DNA of 64,000 bases. Origin: CAVRJC01 sp963721435 (GTDB lineage: Bacteria; Actinomycetota; Acidimicrobiia; IMCC26256; DASPTH01). Below the pieces are notes generated by a model, which worked only from the letters and a program-made list of their open reading frames with translations, ran no database searches and had not been told where the DNA came from. Of the stretch, positions 42,423-51,577 are shown one piece after another. The DNA lies in the NCBI GenBank assembly GCA_963721435.1, contig CAVRJC010000007.1:145951-209950 (forward strand), written 5' to 3'. Position 1 is the stretch's first letter. The number at the start of each line of letters is the position of its first letter. The translations under genes were made by a program, and so were the position numbers.

Positions 42423-44069
42423 TCAGGATCGGCGGCACGCGAGCGAGATCAGACGATCGGCGCCCTGGCCCCGGATGCTCGCGATGATGCGGCCCGATTG
42501 CGAGATGCGGACATCGACGGAATTCGCGCTCCCGAGCCCGAACCACGCGATGGGCGCCTCGCCCGCGCCGAACCCGGTGGAGCTGCTGATGGTGATGTCG
42601 CCGAGCAGCTGTGAACCGTCTCCCAATCCGTTGGCGCGGAACACCTCGACGAGTGTCGTGGGTGCGGCGCTGATGCCCAACCAGTGGCCTGCATCGCTGG
42701 CGTTGCGCAGGATCAAGCTCGGCTTCTTGTCGTCGAACTCCGCGAGCACAACGTCGAGACGACCGTCGTGGTCGGCGTCGAAGACGGCACCGGAAGGCCA
42801 GTACTGCACCGGGCCCGAGGTGTCGTTCGGTGCGAAGCGTGGCTGGGAGCCGGCGGAACCCAGGTTGCGGAACACGACAGGAGTCTCGTCGTCGACCGAA
42901 GCGGAGGTCACGATGTCCGGCCAGCCGTCGGCATCGAGATCGGCGATCTCCACGTGCGGCGCCTTGGTCGCGAGACCCACGAGCCCGGCTTCATCGGTGA
43001 TGTCACGGTACATGGGATCGCCGGCGCTGTCGTTCCCGGTGTTGAGGTAGAGGCGCACCGGCACGCGCTTGTGAAAATCGATCGTGCTGCCGTAGTGCTG
43101 TCCTACGACGAGGTCGACGCGCCCGTCGCGGTTCACATCGCCGGCGGCCACGCCGGCGGGGTCGTCTTCGTCGCCGAAGGCCTTCCATGCGAACCGCTTG
43201 GAGTCCCCTTCGTGGAACGAGTCCGAGCGGTCTCCGAGGAAGATCCGGTTCGAGCCGCCGACGAACAGGTCGGGTGCGTCGTCGTGGTTGAGGTCTGCGG
43301 TCGCGACTCCCATGCCGACGACGTCGAGGGGAAGCCCGGCCTGCTTGGTGGTGTCGGTGAAGTGGAAGTCACCGTCGTTGTGGAGCAGCCGGCTCGATCC
43401 ACCGGTCCAGCGGTCTTCGGTGACGAACAGGTCGAGCCTGCCGTCGCGGTCATAGTCGAGGAGACCGATCGAGCGCGCGCCCCGCGGGTTCGGCAACGTC
43501 GTCGCGCGTGTGAAGGTGCCGCCTTGGTTGCGCAGGATCTCGGACGGCGCGCGTCCACGGTCGACGTCCTTCACGTTGCGGGCGATCACAAGGTCCGGTG
43601 CACCATCGCCGTCGAGGTCGGCGAAGGCGGCTCCGCTCGTGCGCCCGAGCACACCCGGAAAGTTGGCGTCAGCGGTGAATCCCCGTGGACCACCGAGAAG
43701 AAGTTGATCGGGCCTGGGACCTTGCGCGCCGCGCACCTTGTAGTCGTCGATCTTGCGATCGGAGAACGAGCCGACGAACAAGTCGGTCCAGCCGTCGCCG
43801 TTGACGTCGCCCGCGGCGACGGTGTGCACGAGCATCCCCCGGAGGGGCGCGTCGAGGTTCCACGAGGTCGTGGCGTCGGTCAAACGGATCGATCCGCCGC
43901 GTCCCGTTGCCGAAGCCTGATAGACGACCGGGGGCTTCCTCGATCCGGCGGAGCAGGCGGCTTTCCTCTGCGCGCTCGATATCGTCGGTGCCGCTGCGAA
44001 CGCAGGCAGACCCGGCGCGTAGAGAGCCAGTACGACGCCGACGAACGCGACGAGGCGGCGACCGCTCAC
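42423..44069 (-). CDS. Secreted FG-GAP/VCBS repeat (integrin-like propeller) protein
   Basis: A 548-residue exported protein. Residues 1-27 form a signal peptide (SGRRLVAFVGVVLALYAPGL). The rest is a run of FG-GAP repeats, each with a calcium-binding D-x-D/N-x-D-G-x-x-D loop: DVNGDGWTDLFVG, DLDGDGAPDLVIA, DYDRDGRLDLFVT, DLNHDDAPDLFVG, DVNRDGRVDLVVG, DLDADGWPDIVTS, DADHDGRLDVVLA. Seven repeats fit a full beta-propeller. The C terminus (ADRLISLACRRS) lacks a sorting motif. GTG 44069 overlaps the upstream stop by 4 bases, so it is translated with the propeller gene before it. Likely a surface carbohydrate- or matrix-binding protein; ligand unknown. Confidence 0.88.
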   Translation of the reverse strand: MSGRRLVAFVGVVLALYAPGLPAFAAAPTISSAQRKAACSAGSRKPPVVYQASATGRGGSIRLTDATTSWNLDAPLRGMLVHTVAAGDVNGDGWTDLFVGSFSDRKIDDYKVRGAQGPRPDQLLLGGPRGFTADANFPGVLGRTSGAAFADLDGDGAPDLVIARNVKDVDRGRAPSEILRNQGGTFTRATTLPNPRGARSIGLLDYDRDGRLDLFVTEDRWTGGSSRLLHNDGDFHFTDTTKQAGLPLDVVGMGVATADLNHDDAPDLFVGGSNRIFLGDRSDSFHEGDSKRFAWKAFGDEDDPAGVAAGDVNRDGRVDLVVGQHYGSTIDFHKRVPVRLYLNTGNDSAGDPMYRDITDEAGLVGLATKAPHVEIADLDADGWPDIVTSASVDDETPVVFRNLGSAGSQPRFAPNDTSGPVQYWPSGAVFDADHDGRLDVVLAEFDDKKPSLILRNASDAGHWLGISAAPTTLVEVFRANGLGDGSQLLGDITISSSTGFGAGEAPIAWFGLGSANSVDVRISQSGRIIASIRGQGADRLISLACRRS

Positions 44070-45439
44070 GCGCCCAGGTCGACGATCGCGAGCACGACCT
44101 CGCCCCACGGGTTGTCGTCTGTCTTCCCGGCGTTGAGACCCACGAAGAGCCGGTTGTGGGACGCGTCGAGGACCACGCTGTAGCTGCCTGCCAACGAGAG
44201 CCCCAGCTTCTCCTTCGCCAGCGGGAAGAGCTTCGTCACCACACGTTGGTTGCCCGACTTGGTGTCGACCGCGATCACCGGGGTGCCCTGCGCGCCCGAA
44301 TCGCCGTGCGCGCCGGGCACGTAGTAGAACCGTGAGCCGTCAGCCGACAGCGCCATCGACGCGGTGTAGCCGCGAGCTTCGCCGAGCGATCGGATCGAGC
44401 CGTCGGGTTCGAGAGCGAAGAACATCTCCGGCGTGTCGTCATCGGGCGAGAGCGTGACCCCGTACACGGTCCCGTCCGGTGCGGGACGGGTGCTCGCACG
44501 GAGTGGGCCACCACCCGGCAGCTTCACGCCCGCGTCGTGCAGCTTGTCCGCGCCGGGTTCGTAGAACAGCAGACGCCCGTCTTCACCGGCGACGAACGCG
44601 CGCCCCTTCTTGTCGAGCAGGATGTTCCGGAACGTGGACTGCTCGGGGTTGTCGTCACGGAACACGATCCGATCGGTCTTGACGTCGTACACGAAGAACG
44701 TGCCGGTGTCGTGGTCGCGCTGATCGCGGGGGGTGGGGTCGGCGGCTTCGCCGTAGACGAGCCCGTTCTTGCCGAGGGACGCGAGCGATGGCGTGCCGTG
44801 CTCGGGAATCGGCACGCCGAGCGCTTTGACCGTGGAAGTCCGAGGATCGAACCGGAACATCACGTCGCCGCGGTACGTGTCGGTGTACTTCATTCGCTCG
44901 CGGCTTCCCCAATACGTCATGAAGTACGCATCTCCGCACGGGCCGGCAACGATCTGCCCGTGCACCTTGCCGTATCCCCATTCGCCGTCCTTGTGGTCCA
45001 CATGTGACAACACGTCATCGGTGCGAGTGATCTTCTTCGCCGCGGGGTCGTACACGAAGAGGAACGAGTTCCCGTCGGGCCCCCGCTCGTCACCGATCGC
45101 CGACACGAAGCGGCCATCGGGGAGCACGAGGCCCTGCCCCCACTGCGACCAGGGCTCGCCCGGCGTGTTGGGGCGCGGGTACCTCACGAGTTGAACGCCC
45201 GGTTGCGCGTCACTTGGTTGCTGAGCGACCTCGGCGGTTTCGGTCGGGCCACTCGGGACGACGGTGGCCTGCGGGGCAGCGCAGCTCGTCGATCGTTTCG
45301 CGCGCGCCGCTCCCGCTGCCGGTGAGCCGACGCCGGCCTGAATCGCGAGCAGCATGGCGACGATGGCAGCGTGCCGTCGCAGTGCCCGCGACGCTCTCGG
45401 CCAAGGACGGGCCCGCCGTCCGCGACCGCGCTGTTTCAT
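44066..45439 (-). CDS. Secreted beta-propeller protein, 457 aa
   Basis: An exported protein with a basic N terminus and signal helix (HAAIVAMLLAIQAGVGSPAA). The mature part has repeated strand units with GRFVSAIGDERGPDGNSFLF, YDPAAKKITRTDDV, DGTVYGVTLSPDDDTPEMFF, GSIRSLGEARGYTASMALS and GSRFYYVPGAHGDSG, like a WD40/NHL- or lactonase-type propeller. No catalytic residues are evident. It sits between the polymerase-like membrane protein and the FG-GAP protein, with 4-base overlaps on both sides (ATGA, GTGA). The context implies a role in presenting, binding or trimming the exported glycan. Confidence 0.78.
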   Translation of the reverse strand: MKQRGRGRRARPWPRASRALRRHAAIVAMLLAIQAGVGSPAAGAARAKRSTSCAAPQATVVPSGPTETAEVAQQPSDAQPGVQLVRYPRPNTPGEPWSQWGQGLVLPDGRFVSAIGDERGPDGNSFLFVYDPAAKKITRTDDVLSHVDHKDGEWGYGKVHGQIVAGPCGDAYFMTYWGSRERMKYTDTYRGDVMFRFDPRTSTVKALGVPIPEHGTPSLASLGKNGLVYGEAADPTPRDQRDHDTGTFFVYDVKTDRIVFRDDNPEQSTFRNILLDKKGRAFVAGEDGRLLFYEPGADKLHDAGVKLPGGGPLRASTRPAPDGTVYGVTLSPDDDTPEMFFALEPDGSIRSLGEARGYTASMALSADGSRFYYVPGAHGDSGAQGTPVIAVDTKSGNQRVVTKLFPLAKEKLGLSLAGSYSVVLDASHNRLFVGLNAGKTDDNPWGEVVLAIVDLGA

Positions 45440-46836
45440 ACGGATGCCGGTACCACCGGTTCCACCGAGCGCTTCGCTCTTCGTTGCCGAGCCCTCTGCC
45501 TGGACACTCGCGTCGTGCCGTTCGCGCGCCCGAACCCGGCGGGCACGCAGAGGAGCACGAAGAGGAGCGGGTAGAGCTGCACCCGCTGCCGCGAGAGGAT
45601 GCCGAAGTTGCCGATCGCCGAGAACGCATACGTGAAGATCAAGGCGTACACGAGTGCGTACGCGACGTACGGGCGCTGCAACATCGCCCGTGGCACGGAC
45701 GCGAGTCGTTTGAATGACGTGAGCGTGAGCCCGAGCAGGAACAGACCTTCCAGCGACGCGACGAGGCCCTGAAGGTTGCCGGCTTCATAAGGCCAGGGCC
45801 GGAAGACGACAGAGATCGCGGCGTACGCGACGTTGATCGGTGACGACGGGTGCACGATTTCTACCGCGCTCCCTCCCTGGGTCGACTGCTGCGTGGTGTA
45901 GTCGAGGATGTGCTGGGTGCTCTGACTGTCGATCGACTTCACGCCGAAGAACGTGCTCAACTGCGACAGCACGATGATGGTTCCCACCGCGAGGACGCCG
46001 AGCACGAGGAGCTTGGCAGGGAGGCTGAGCAACGACGGCTTTGGCGACTTGCGAAGGAGGTATGCGCCGAACAACGCGACGATCGCGATGAGCCCCACGT
46101 GTGGGCGAACCATCACGATCCCCGAGAGCCCGAGCGCGAACGCGAGGAGGCCGAACCGCTTCGCGGCGAGCATACGCGCGACGCCGTAGCTCGTCAGGCC
46201 GAGCGTGAGCATCATCCACGACTCTTTGCCGATGCTCGATGGCCAGAACAGCAACGACGGCATGAAGAGCACGAGGTAGGCGTATCGTCGCCCGTCGCCG
46301 TCGGGGAACGCAATGCGGAACCCCCGATAGAACAGCACCAATCCGAGGAACCCGAGCCACGAGAACACGAAGAAGCCCCCGAGCTTCGTGGCCCCGGTGA
46401 ACGCGTACACGACTCCGGTGACGATGTCGATGAAGTGGGTGCCCATGACGCGGCCGCCGACGTCGACGATGAAGTCGCCGCGGCGGAACATGGGGGCGAG
46501 CGTCGCTCCCATGTTGTGGTACCCGTTGGCGTCACCGGATCCGTAGAGGGTGAACGTGACGAAGTACCGCACGATCGCGCCGACCAGCTTCAGTGCACCG
46601 GCTGCCATGATGATGCGCCCGATCGAGTTGTCCCCTTCGATGCGAGCGACGTTCAGCGCGATCGGGACCGTCAAGACGATGAGGACGGGCGCGACGACGA
46701 ACGCGCCCCAGACGTTGAACGAGAGGCGTCCCATCGCCCACGCGAGCACGATGAGATAGACCGCGGCCAAGCTCACGCTGGCGACGACCATGCTCGACGG
46801 TCCCACCCGCGTGTGAGAGCTCCTGGAGAACTGCAT
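45436..46836 (-). CDS. Polytopic membrane protein, Wzy/EpsG-like polymerase candidate
   Basis: A 466-residue protein with about ten to eleven membrane helices, starting VASVSLAAVYLIVLAWAMGR. A conserved-looking loop and helix (PSLLFWPSSIGKESWMMLTL) resembles the block seen in capsule and O-antigen polymerase-like proteins. A long outside loop (VKSIDSQSTQHILDYTTQQS) sits between late helices, as in Wzy. The basic tail (VSRQRARQRRAKRS) is cytoplasmic. It lies 17 bases after the Wzc-like gene and overlaps the propeller gene start, so polymer assembly is the likeliest role. A lipid-sugar transferase role is not excluded. Confidence 0.7.
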   Translation of the reverse strand: MQFSRSSHTRVGPSSMVVASVSLAAVYLIVLAWAMGRLSFNVWGAFVVAPVLIVLTVPIALNVARIEGDNSIGRIIMAAGALKLVGAIVRYFVTFTLYGSGDANGYHNMGATLAPMFRRGDFIVDVGGRVMGTHFIDIVTGVVYAFTGATKLGGFFVFSWLGFLGLVLFYRGFRIAFPDGDGRRYAYLVLFMPSLLFWPSSIGKESWMMLTLGLTSYGVARMLAAKRFGLLAFALGLSGIVMVRPHVGLIAIVALFGAYLLRKSPKPSLLSLPAKLLVLGVLAVGTIIVLSQLSTFFGVKSIDSQSTQHILDYTTQQSTQGGSAVEIVHPSSPINVAYAAISVVFRPWPYEAGNLQGLVASLEGLFLLGLTLTSFKRLASVPRAMLQRPYVAYALVYALIFTYAFSAIGNFGILSRQRVQLYPLLFVLLCVPAGFGRANGTTRVSRQRARQRRAKRSVEPVVPASV

Positions 46837-46853
46837 GGCGGAACGCGGCCCGC

Positions 46854-48590
46854 TCAGGCGCCGCCGGACGGCATCTTCGATGGGTCCGCTGAGTGCTGGT
46901 TCGCTGCAGTGTCGCCACCGGGCTTGTACTTGATCTTGGCAGTGTCAGCCTTCACCACTGAGTTGAACGCCGGCGCGATCTCCACGGGAGCGGATGTGTC
47001 GACAGCCGCTGGATCAGGAGCGGTGGTGGCCGGAACGCCCGCCTTGGCGTCGGTCTTCGCGGGCCGGGCGCGGTGGCGCGCCCGGTAGTCGCTGCGGTAG
47101 TAGGAGCGGGCACTCGGCGGTCTGGATGCACCGATGATCGCCACACCGACGACGGGTGCGTCGAGCCGATTCAGGAGCTCGCTCGCCAAGCTGGCGGCCT
47201 CGTTGGGCGTACGGCCGGCGCGGCACACCACGACGACTTCGTCGACGACCGGCATCAGCGCGCTCGCGTCGTCGGTCGCGAGCAATGGTGCAGTGTCGAC
47301 GATCACGACGTCCGCCAGAGTCGTCGCGAGCGCGATGAGCTCCGGTCCGTGCGCAATGAGCTCGCCGGGGTGCTCCACCGGTGCCCCGCTGGGTGCGATG
47401 CGCACACCGGGGTACTGCGTGTCCTGCACGATCGATTCGATCGACTGCGCCGTGATGGGCTGTTGCAGCGCGTCGGTGAGGCCGGGGCTCTCGTCGACAT
47501 CGAAATAGCCGTGGAGCTCGGGCCGGCGCAAATCCATGCCGAGCGCGAGGACGCGACGACCGGATTCGGCAAACGCCACGGCCAGGTTCGCGACGGTGGT
47601 CGTCTTCCCCTCACCGGTACCCGGCGACACGACCATCACGACGCGTGGCGTGGTGGGCGGCGTCGTGTCGGCGATCGCGAGCGAAGCGTCGCCGTTGGTC
47701 GAGGCTTTCGCGGACCGGCGTTTCGCGTTTGCCGCGACCACCAGTGCCGTGCGCAGCCCTCGATAGCTCTCGGCCGAGAGCGATTCCGGGTCCTTCGAAG
47801 TGACGATCGCGTGCGCGCCGCGCAGCTTGCGGCCGAGCAGCGGGATCTCGGCGACGACTGGGAACTCGAACGCTTCCTCGGCGTTCTCGCGGGTGCGGAT
47901 GCGCGTGTCGAAACGGGCGAGCATCAGCGCGACGATGATGCCCAACAGGAGGCCCATGAGGCCGCCGATCGCGGAGCGGTTCGAGCTGCTGGTGCCGCCA
48001 CCTGACGAGACGATGGTGGTGGTGCCGAGGGTCGTGAATCCCGACGTCGGAGGACCGTCAGCCTGGAGACTGGCGACGTTCTGAGCCGCGGTCTCGAGGT
48101 TCCTCTGGAGCGTCGCGGTGGAGCCCCCGACCGCGATTGCCTGCTGGGCGGTCGCGAGATCCTGCTGGGCGGCTGCGAGCTTGCCCGCGTGGTCCTCCGC
48201 TGCCTGCTTGTCGAGGAACGCCAGGAGCTGTTCGGCGAAGGTGTCGGCCAGCTGCACCGCGCGCTCCGATGTGGTCGAGCTCGCCTCGATCTGCACGGCT
48301 TGAAGGTCGCTGTCGGAGAACGCGTTGATGGAGCTCGCGAGAGCTTCGGGATCGCCGCCGAGCTCGGCCGCGACCATGCGCGGGACATCGCCGGTTCTGG
48401 TGAGGAAGGCAGCTCGGTTGAGGGCCACCGAAGTCGAGTCGCTCGGTGCCTGGAGGGCGTGCGTGGCGGTGTAGGTGATCGCGGTCGAGGATGTCGACAA
48501 CGTCGCGGCGACGATGAACCCCACAACGGCAAGGCCGATGATGATGTACCACCAGCGCCGGAGCGCCCTCAGATATTCGATGGACTCCAC
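46854..48590 (-). CDS. Wzc/CpsCD-like polysaccharide co-polymerase with BY-type tyrosine kinase
   Basis: A 578-residue inner-membrane protein that sets chain length and drives export of capsule-type polymers. Residues 1-235 form a Wzz-like domain with two helices (WWYIIIGLAVVGFIVAATLS and GGLMGLLLGIIVALMLARFD) around an outside coiled region. The kinase domain has Walker A VSPGTGEGKTTTVANLA at about residue 325, Walker A' ALGMDLRRPELHG and Walker B VVIVDTAPLLATDD. Tyr residues in SARSYYRSDYR near the C-terminal third may be the autophosphorylation cluster; the tail beyond is Pro/Ala/Lys-rich. GTG 48590 follows GGGGAG. It heads the minus-strand operon. Confidence 0.92.
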   Translation of the reverse strand: MESIEYLRALRRWWYIIIGLAVVGFIVAATLSTSSTAITYTATHALQAPSDSTSVALNRAAFLTRTGDVPRMVAAELGGDPEALASSINAFSDSDLQAVQIEASSTTSERAVQLADTFAEQLLAFLDKQAAEDHAGKLAAAQQDLATAQQAIAVGGSTATLQRNLETAAQNVASLQADGPPTSGFTTLGTTTIVSSGGGTSSSNRSAIGGLMGLLLGIIVALMLARFDTRIRTRENAEEAFEFPVVAEIPLLGRKLRGAHAIVTSKDPESLSAESYRGLRTALVVAANAKRRSAKASTNGDASLAIADTTPPTTPRVVMVVSPGTGEGKTTTVANLAVAFAESGRRVLALGMDLRRPELHGYFDVDESPGLTDALQQPITAQSIESIVQDTQYPGVRIAPSGAPVEHPGELIAHGPELIALATTLADVVIVDTAPLLATDDASALMPVVDEVVVVCRAGRTPNEAASLASELLNRLDAPVVGVAIIGASRPPSARSYYRSDYRARHRARPAKTDAKAGVPATTAPDPAAVDTSAPVEIAPAFNSVVKADTAKIKYKPGGDTAANQHSADPSKMPSGGA

Positions 48591-48840
48591 GATTCTCCCC
48601 GCTCCACGGTCCCGGGCCGAGGTCGTGCCCGGTCCGTTCCCGTCTTCTCGAAATCGCCCCGAACGCCCTGCGTGACCTGCCCCGCTGTCCTCACGGATCG
48701 TGAGCAGTATGCCAGTTGGGTGGCGGTCCCGGTAACGGGTGGAGCGAATGCGACAGACTGCGTGCCACTGAGAGCGGTAGGACCCCAGGAAGGGTGCCAC
48801 TGTCCGTGTCGTCTTTCTCCGCGGAGCGCGCCCGCATCCC

Positions 48841-48846
48841 TACACT
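48841..48846 (+). promoter_or_regulatory. -10 hexamer TACACT of the phosphatase gene
   Basis: TACACT is placed 8 bases before the first codon of the phosphatase core frame, which reads ATC at 48855. The spacing is as in other leaderless starts here. Confidence 0.35.
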
Positions 48847-48854
48847 TCGACCCC

Positions 48855-49463
48855 ATCGAGCCCGGACCCAACATCTTGTTCCTCTGCACGGGGAATTTGT
48901 GTCGCTCGCCGATGGCCGAGGCGCTGATGCGCAGGCGCGTCCAGCGCTCGGCGAGCCGAGTGCTCGTGAGCTCTGCGGGTTTCTCGGCGGATGGCCAGTC
49001 ACCTCCCGAGGCGACCCAGATGGTGATGGCACGCCGCGGGATCGATCTGTCGGGTCACCGAAGCCGTCACGTCACTCAGGCGATGCTCGAGCGGGCCGAT
49101 CTGGTGCTGGGAATGACCCGTGACCACGTGTGGGGGGCGGCGCTGCTCGACCCCGAGGTGTTGTCACGAGCGTTCGTGCTCGGTGAGCTCGTGCGCATCA
49201 ACACCGCCGCCGGCGGGCGCGACCCGGGAGAGAAATTCGCTGACTGGATCGACCGACTCCACGGCGTCCACCGGTACACCCTCAACAGCATCGTCGAGTC
49301 TGATGAAGTGCTCGATCCGTTCAATCGGCGCGCGCGATACCACGAGCGCGCCGCAAGGCGGATCGAGGGTCGCGTGCTCCAGCTCATCGACTGCGCGTTC
49401 GATCCCGCGGTGCCCGATCGGTCGGTTCGATGGACCGACGGCAAGCTGGTGTGGCGCCCTTGA
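48855..49463 (+). CDS. Low-molecular-weight protein tyrosine phosphatase (Wzb-like)
   Basis: A protein of about 202 aa that removes phosphate from tyrosine kinases of the Wzc type. The active-site P-loop is LFLCTGNLCRSPMAEALMRR (C-x4-CRS form), near the N terminus, and the general-acid Asp is in DEVLDPFNRR. The start is unclear: the frame is open far upstream, but the promoter-like TACACT and family length point to 48855, where the codon is ATC; TTG 48876 would trim the first strand. The C-terminal part is longer than usual (family about 150-160 aa). It is divergent from the Wzc-like gene, which is probably its substrate. Confidence 0.87.
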   Translation: MEPGPNILFLCTGNLCRSPMAEALMRRRVQRSASRVLVSSAGFSADGQSPPEATQMVMARRGIDLSGHRSRHVTQAMLERADLVLGMTRDHVWGAALLDPEVLSRAFVLGELVRINTAAGGRDPGEKFADWIDRLHGVHRYTLNSIVESDEVLDPFNRRARYHERAARRIEGRVLQLIDCAFDPAVPDRSVRWTDGKLVWRP

Positions 49464-49472
49464 CGGGCGGTG

Positions 49473-50624
49473 CTATTTCAACGCGATGTGTTTGCGGGTG
49501 GCGATCGCACGGTAGGTTTCCATCACGACGTCGACACAGCGGCGTTCGTCGAACCGTTCGCGCGCGAGGCGACCCCCGGCCTTTCCCATCGACTGCCTGA
49601 GCCGAGCGTCTTCGCCGATCCGGCGCAACGCTCGTTCGAGCCCGCCTGCGTCACGTGGCGGGACCAGCAGTCCGTTGATGCCGTCATCCACCACCTCGCG
49701 GCAACCGCGGATGTTCGTCGCCACGACGGGCAGCTCCATGGCCGCGGCTTCCATCGCCGCGCGTGGGTAGCCCTCGCGGTACGAGGGCAGTGCAAACACG
49801 TCCATCGCCGGGTACAGCGCGTCGACGTCGTCGCGATGACCGAGGAACTGCACGCCCACCTGCCGTGCCGCGCGGAGAGCGTCGCGACCGAGCGTGTCGG
49901 CCTTCTCCGGGTCTTCGGCACCGATGACCACGAACGCGTACCCGGCGCCGAGTCGGCGCGCGGCCGCGAACAGCTCGCGGTAACCCTTTTCCGCGACGAG
50001 GCGACCCACGCACCCCACGACGATCTGGTCGGGTCCGATGCCGAGGACGTTTCGCACGGCGGCCCGATGAGTCTCGGAGAACCGACCGCGGTCGAACCGA
50101 GCGAGATCGATGCCATTACCGAGCAGTCGCACACGGCCGCGTGGTGCCAGCCGGAGCCGGCTGATCACGGCCAGGTCCTCGGGATTCTGTACGAGCTCGG
50201 CGTCGGAGAACCGCGACGCGAATGCCTCCAGGCCGTACACGGCCGCGCGCTTGGGGAGCGGGTCGTCTTCTGTCGCGTACAAGCCGTGCACCGTGTTGAC
50301 GATGATCGGCACGCGTGCGAGACGTCCCACGACCCGGCCGTAGAGGCCGGGCTTGGGGTTGTGCGTGTGCAGCACGTCGGGGCGTTCCCGACGGAGGATG
50401 CAGTACAGCTCCACCGCCGAACGCAGGTCGGCCAGAACATCGAACTCGCGTGTCGATGATCGCAGGGCCACATGGCGGATCCCGTCGGCCTCGAGTCCGG
50501 CGACCCACGGCCCTGACGCGCTGATGCCGAGCACTTCACCCCCCTCGTCGATCACCGCGCGTAGCTGGGGAAAGAGGAGGAACCGCAAGCTGAGGTCGAC
50601 AGTGGTGAGATGGGCGACCTTCAC
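49473..50624 (-). CDS. Family 4 glycosyltransferase
   Basis: A 383-residue GT-B glycosyltransferase. It starts KVAHLTTVDLSLRFLLFPQL, keeps HTHNPKPGLYGRVVGRLARV and VNTVHGLYATEDDPL (as in PssD/WcaI-like enzymes), then GCVGRLVAEKGYRELFAAAR and the E-x7-E motif in PSYREGYPRAAMEAAAM, followed by TNIRGCREVV. This arrangement is common in capsule clusters for adding N-acetylhexosamine or uronic acid residues, but the donor is unknown. GTG 50624 lies inside the second copy of a 13-base tandem duplication that also carries the stop of the upstream gene. Confidence 0.93.
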   Translation of the reverse strand: MKVAHLTTVDLSLRFLLFPQLRAVIDEGGEVLGISASGPWVAGLEADGIRHVALRSSTREFDVLADLRSAVELYCILRRERPDVLHTHNPKPGLYGRVVGRLARVPIIVNTVHGLYATEDDPLPKRAAVYGLEAFASRFSDAELVQNPEDLAVISRLRLAPRGRVRLLGNGIDLARFDRGRFSETHRAAVRNVLGIGPDQIVVGCVGRLVAEKGYRELFAAARRLGAGYAFVVIGAEDPEKADTLGRDALRAARQVGVQFLGHRDDVDALYPAMDVFALPSYREGYPRAAMEAAAMELPVVATNIRGCREVVDDGINGLLVPPRDAGGLERALRRIGEDARLRQSMGKAGGRLARERFDERRCVDVVMETYRAIATRKHIALK

Positions 50625-50648
50625 TTCAGACTGGCACTTCAGACTGGC
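50623..50648. repeat. 13-bp tandem duplication at a stop-start junction
   Basis: ACTTCAGACTGGC occurs twice without spacer (50623-50635 and 50636-50648). On the minus strand each copy contains TGA-A-GTG, that is, a stop followed by a start. The first copy read ends the membrane-protein gene and the second starts the glycosyltransferase. Confidence 0.85.
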
Positions 50649-51571
50649 GCGGTTGCTTCGGGTGCCACCGGCTCGGGGAGCAGGAGCCACGACAGCGCGA
50701 GGCCAACTGCCAGCGCGACGATGGCGATGAGGCCGCTCGTCCACACTGAGCTCTGCCTTCCCGCCACCCGTGAGCAGATCGCGACGACGAACAGGTCGAC
50801 GACGAGCAGCACGACCTGCGTTGGTACCTCCAGTGAGAGTGAACTCGCGCGCGTCGGTCCGAAGCGGCGGTCCAGCGCAGCGAGGAGGGGGACTGAGCCC
50901 AGCAGCCCGATGCAGGCGAGGGCGCCGATCACGGAACCGTGGCGCGCGGATCCGCCCGCGCCGGCCAACCAGGCCATCACCCCGACGCACGCAGCCGAAC
51001 CGCCTCGTCCCAGTTCGACGGCACGCACCGGCCAGGCGACCAACACGAGCGGGAGCGCCACACCGAGCACGATCGCGGCGTCCTCGGTCTCGGGTACGCA
51101 CGCGTAGATGCCGAGGAGCGTGATCGCGAGGAGGATCGGCCCCACGCTGTCGAACGACGGCGGGGTGCGTGGGTCGGTGATCGCGGCGGCGCCCAGCAGC
51201 ACGAATCCGACGAGGATCGGGGCCATCCACCACCCGCTCTCGGCCGCCACCCCGATGCCGACGACGGCGGCACCAGGAAGCAGGACGAGCGTCCGGGCCG
51301 CGAAGCGCCACCGGCGTGCCCTCGTCGCCGCTCCCGCGGCCGCGAGGAGCGGGAGGCCGATGATCATCGCGACCGTGCCGTCGACCCTCCCGTCGGTGGC
51401 CAGCGATGTCGAGACTGCGCCGAGACAGAAGGCGACTCCGCCGAGGCGGATCGGGTGCCTTCTGCCGAGGACCCTCCACAGCACGAACAAGGCGCCCGCG
51501 AGCAGCAAGCCCACGAGGATCGCCGTCGTGAAGCCTTCTTGGTCGACGAGCTCCTGGAGTGGCCGGCGCAC
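50639..51571 (-). CDS. Polytopic membrane protein, 310 aa, unknown function
   Basis: A 310-residue protein with about nine membrane helices (for example TTAILVGLLLAGALFVLWRV, APILVGFVLLGAAAITD, VLGVALPLVLVAWPVRAVEL, VVLLVVDLFVVAICSRVAGR). No transporter, flippase or ligase signature is recognised. Its short loops with few charged residues and position directly upstream of a GT4 gene suggest a role in the same glycan pathway. GTG 51571 is supported by TACCGT six bases upstream. Confidence 0.7.
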   Translation of the reverse strand: MRRPLQELVDQEGFTTAILVGLLLAGALFVLWRVLGRRHPIRLGGVAFCLGAVSTSLATDGRVDGTVAMIIGLPLLAAAGAATRARRWRFAARTLVLLPGAAVVGIGVAAESGWWMAPILVGFVLLGAAAITDPRTPPSFDSVGPILLAITLLGIYACVPETEDAAIVLGVALPLVLVAWPVRAVELGRGGSAACVGVMAWLAGAGGSARHGSVIGALACIGLLGSVPLLAALDRRFGPTRASSLSLEVPTQVVLLVVDLFVVAICSRVAGRQSSVWTSGLIAIVALAVGLALSWLLLPEPVAPEATAPV

Positions 51572-51577
51572 GCGACG

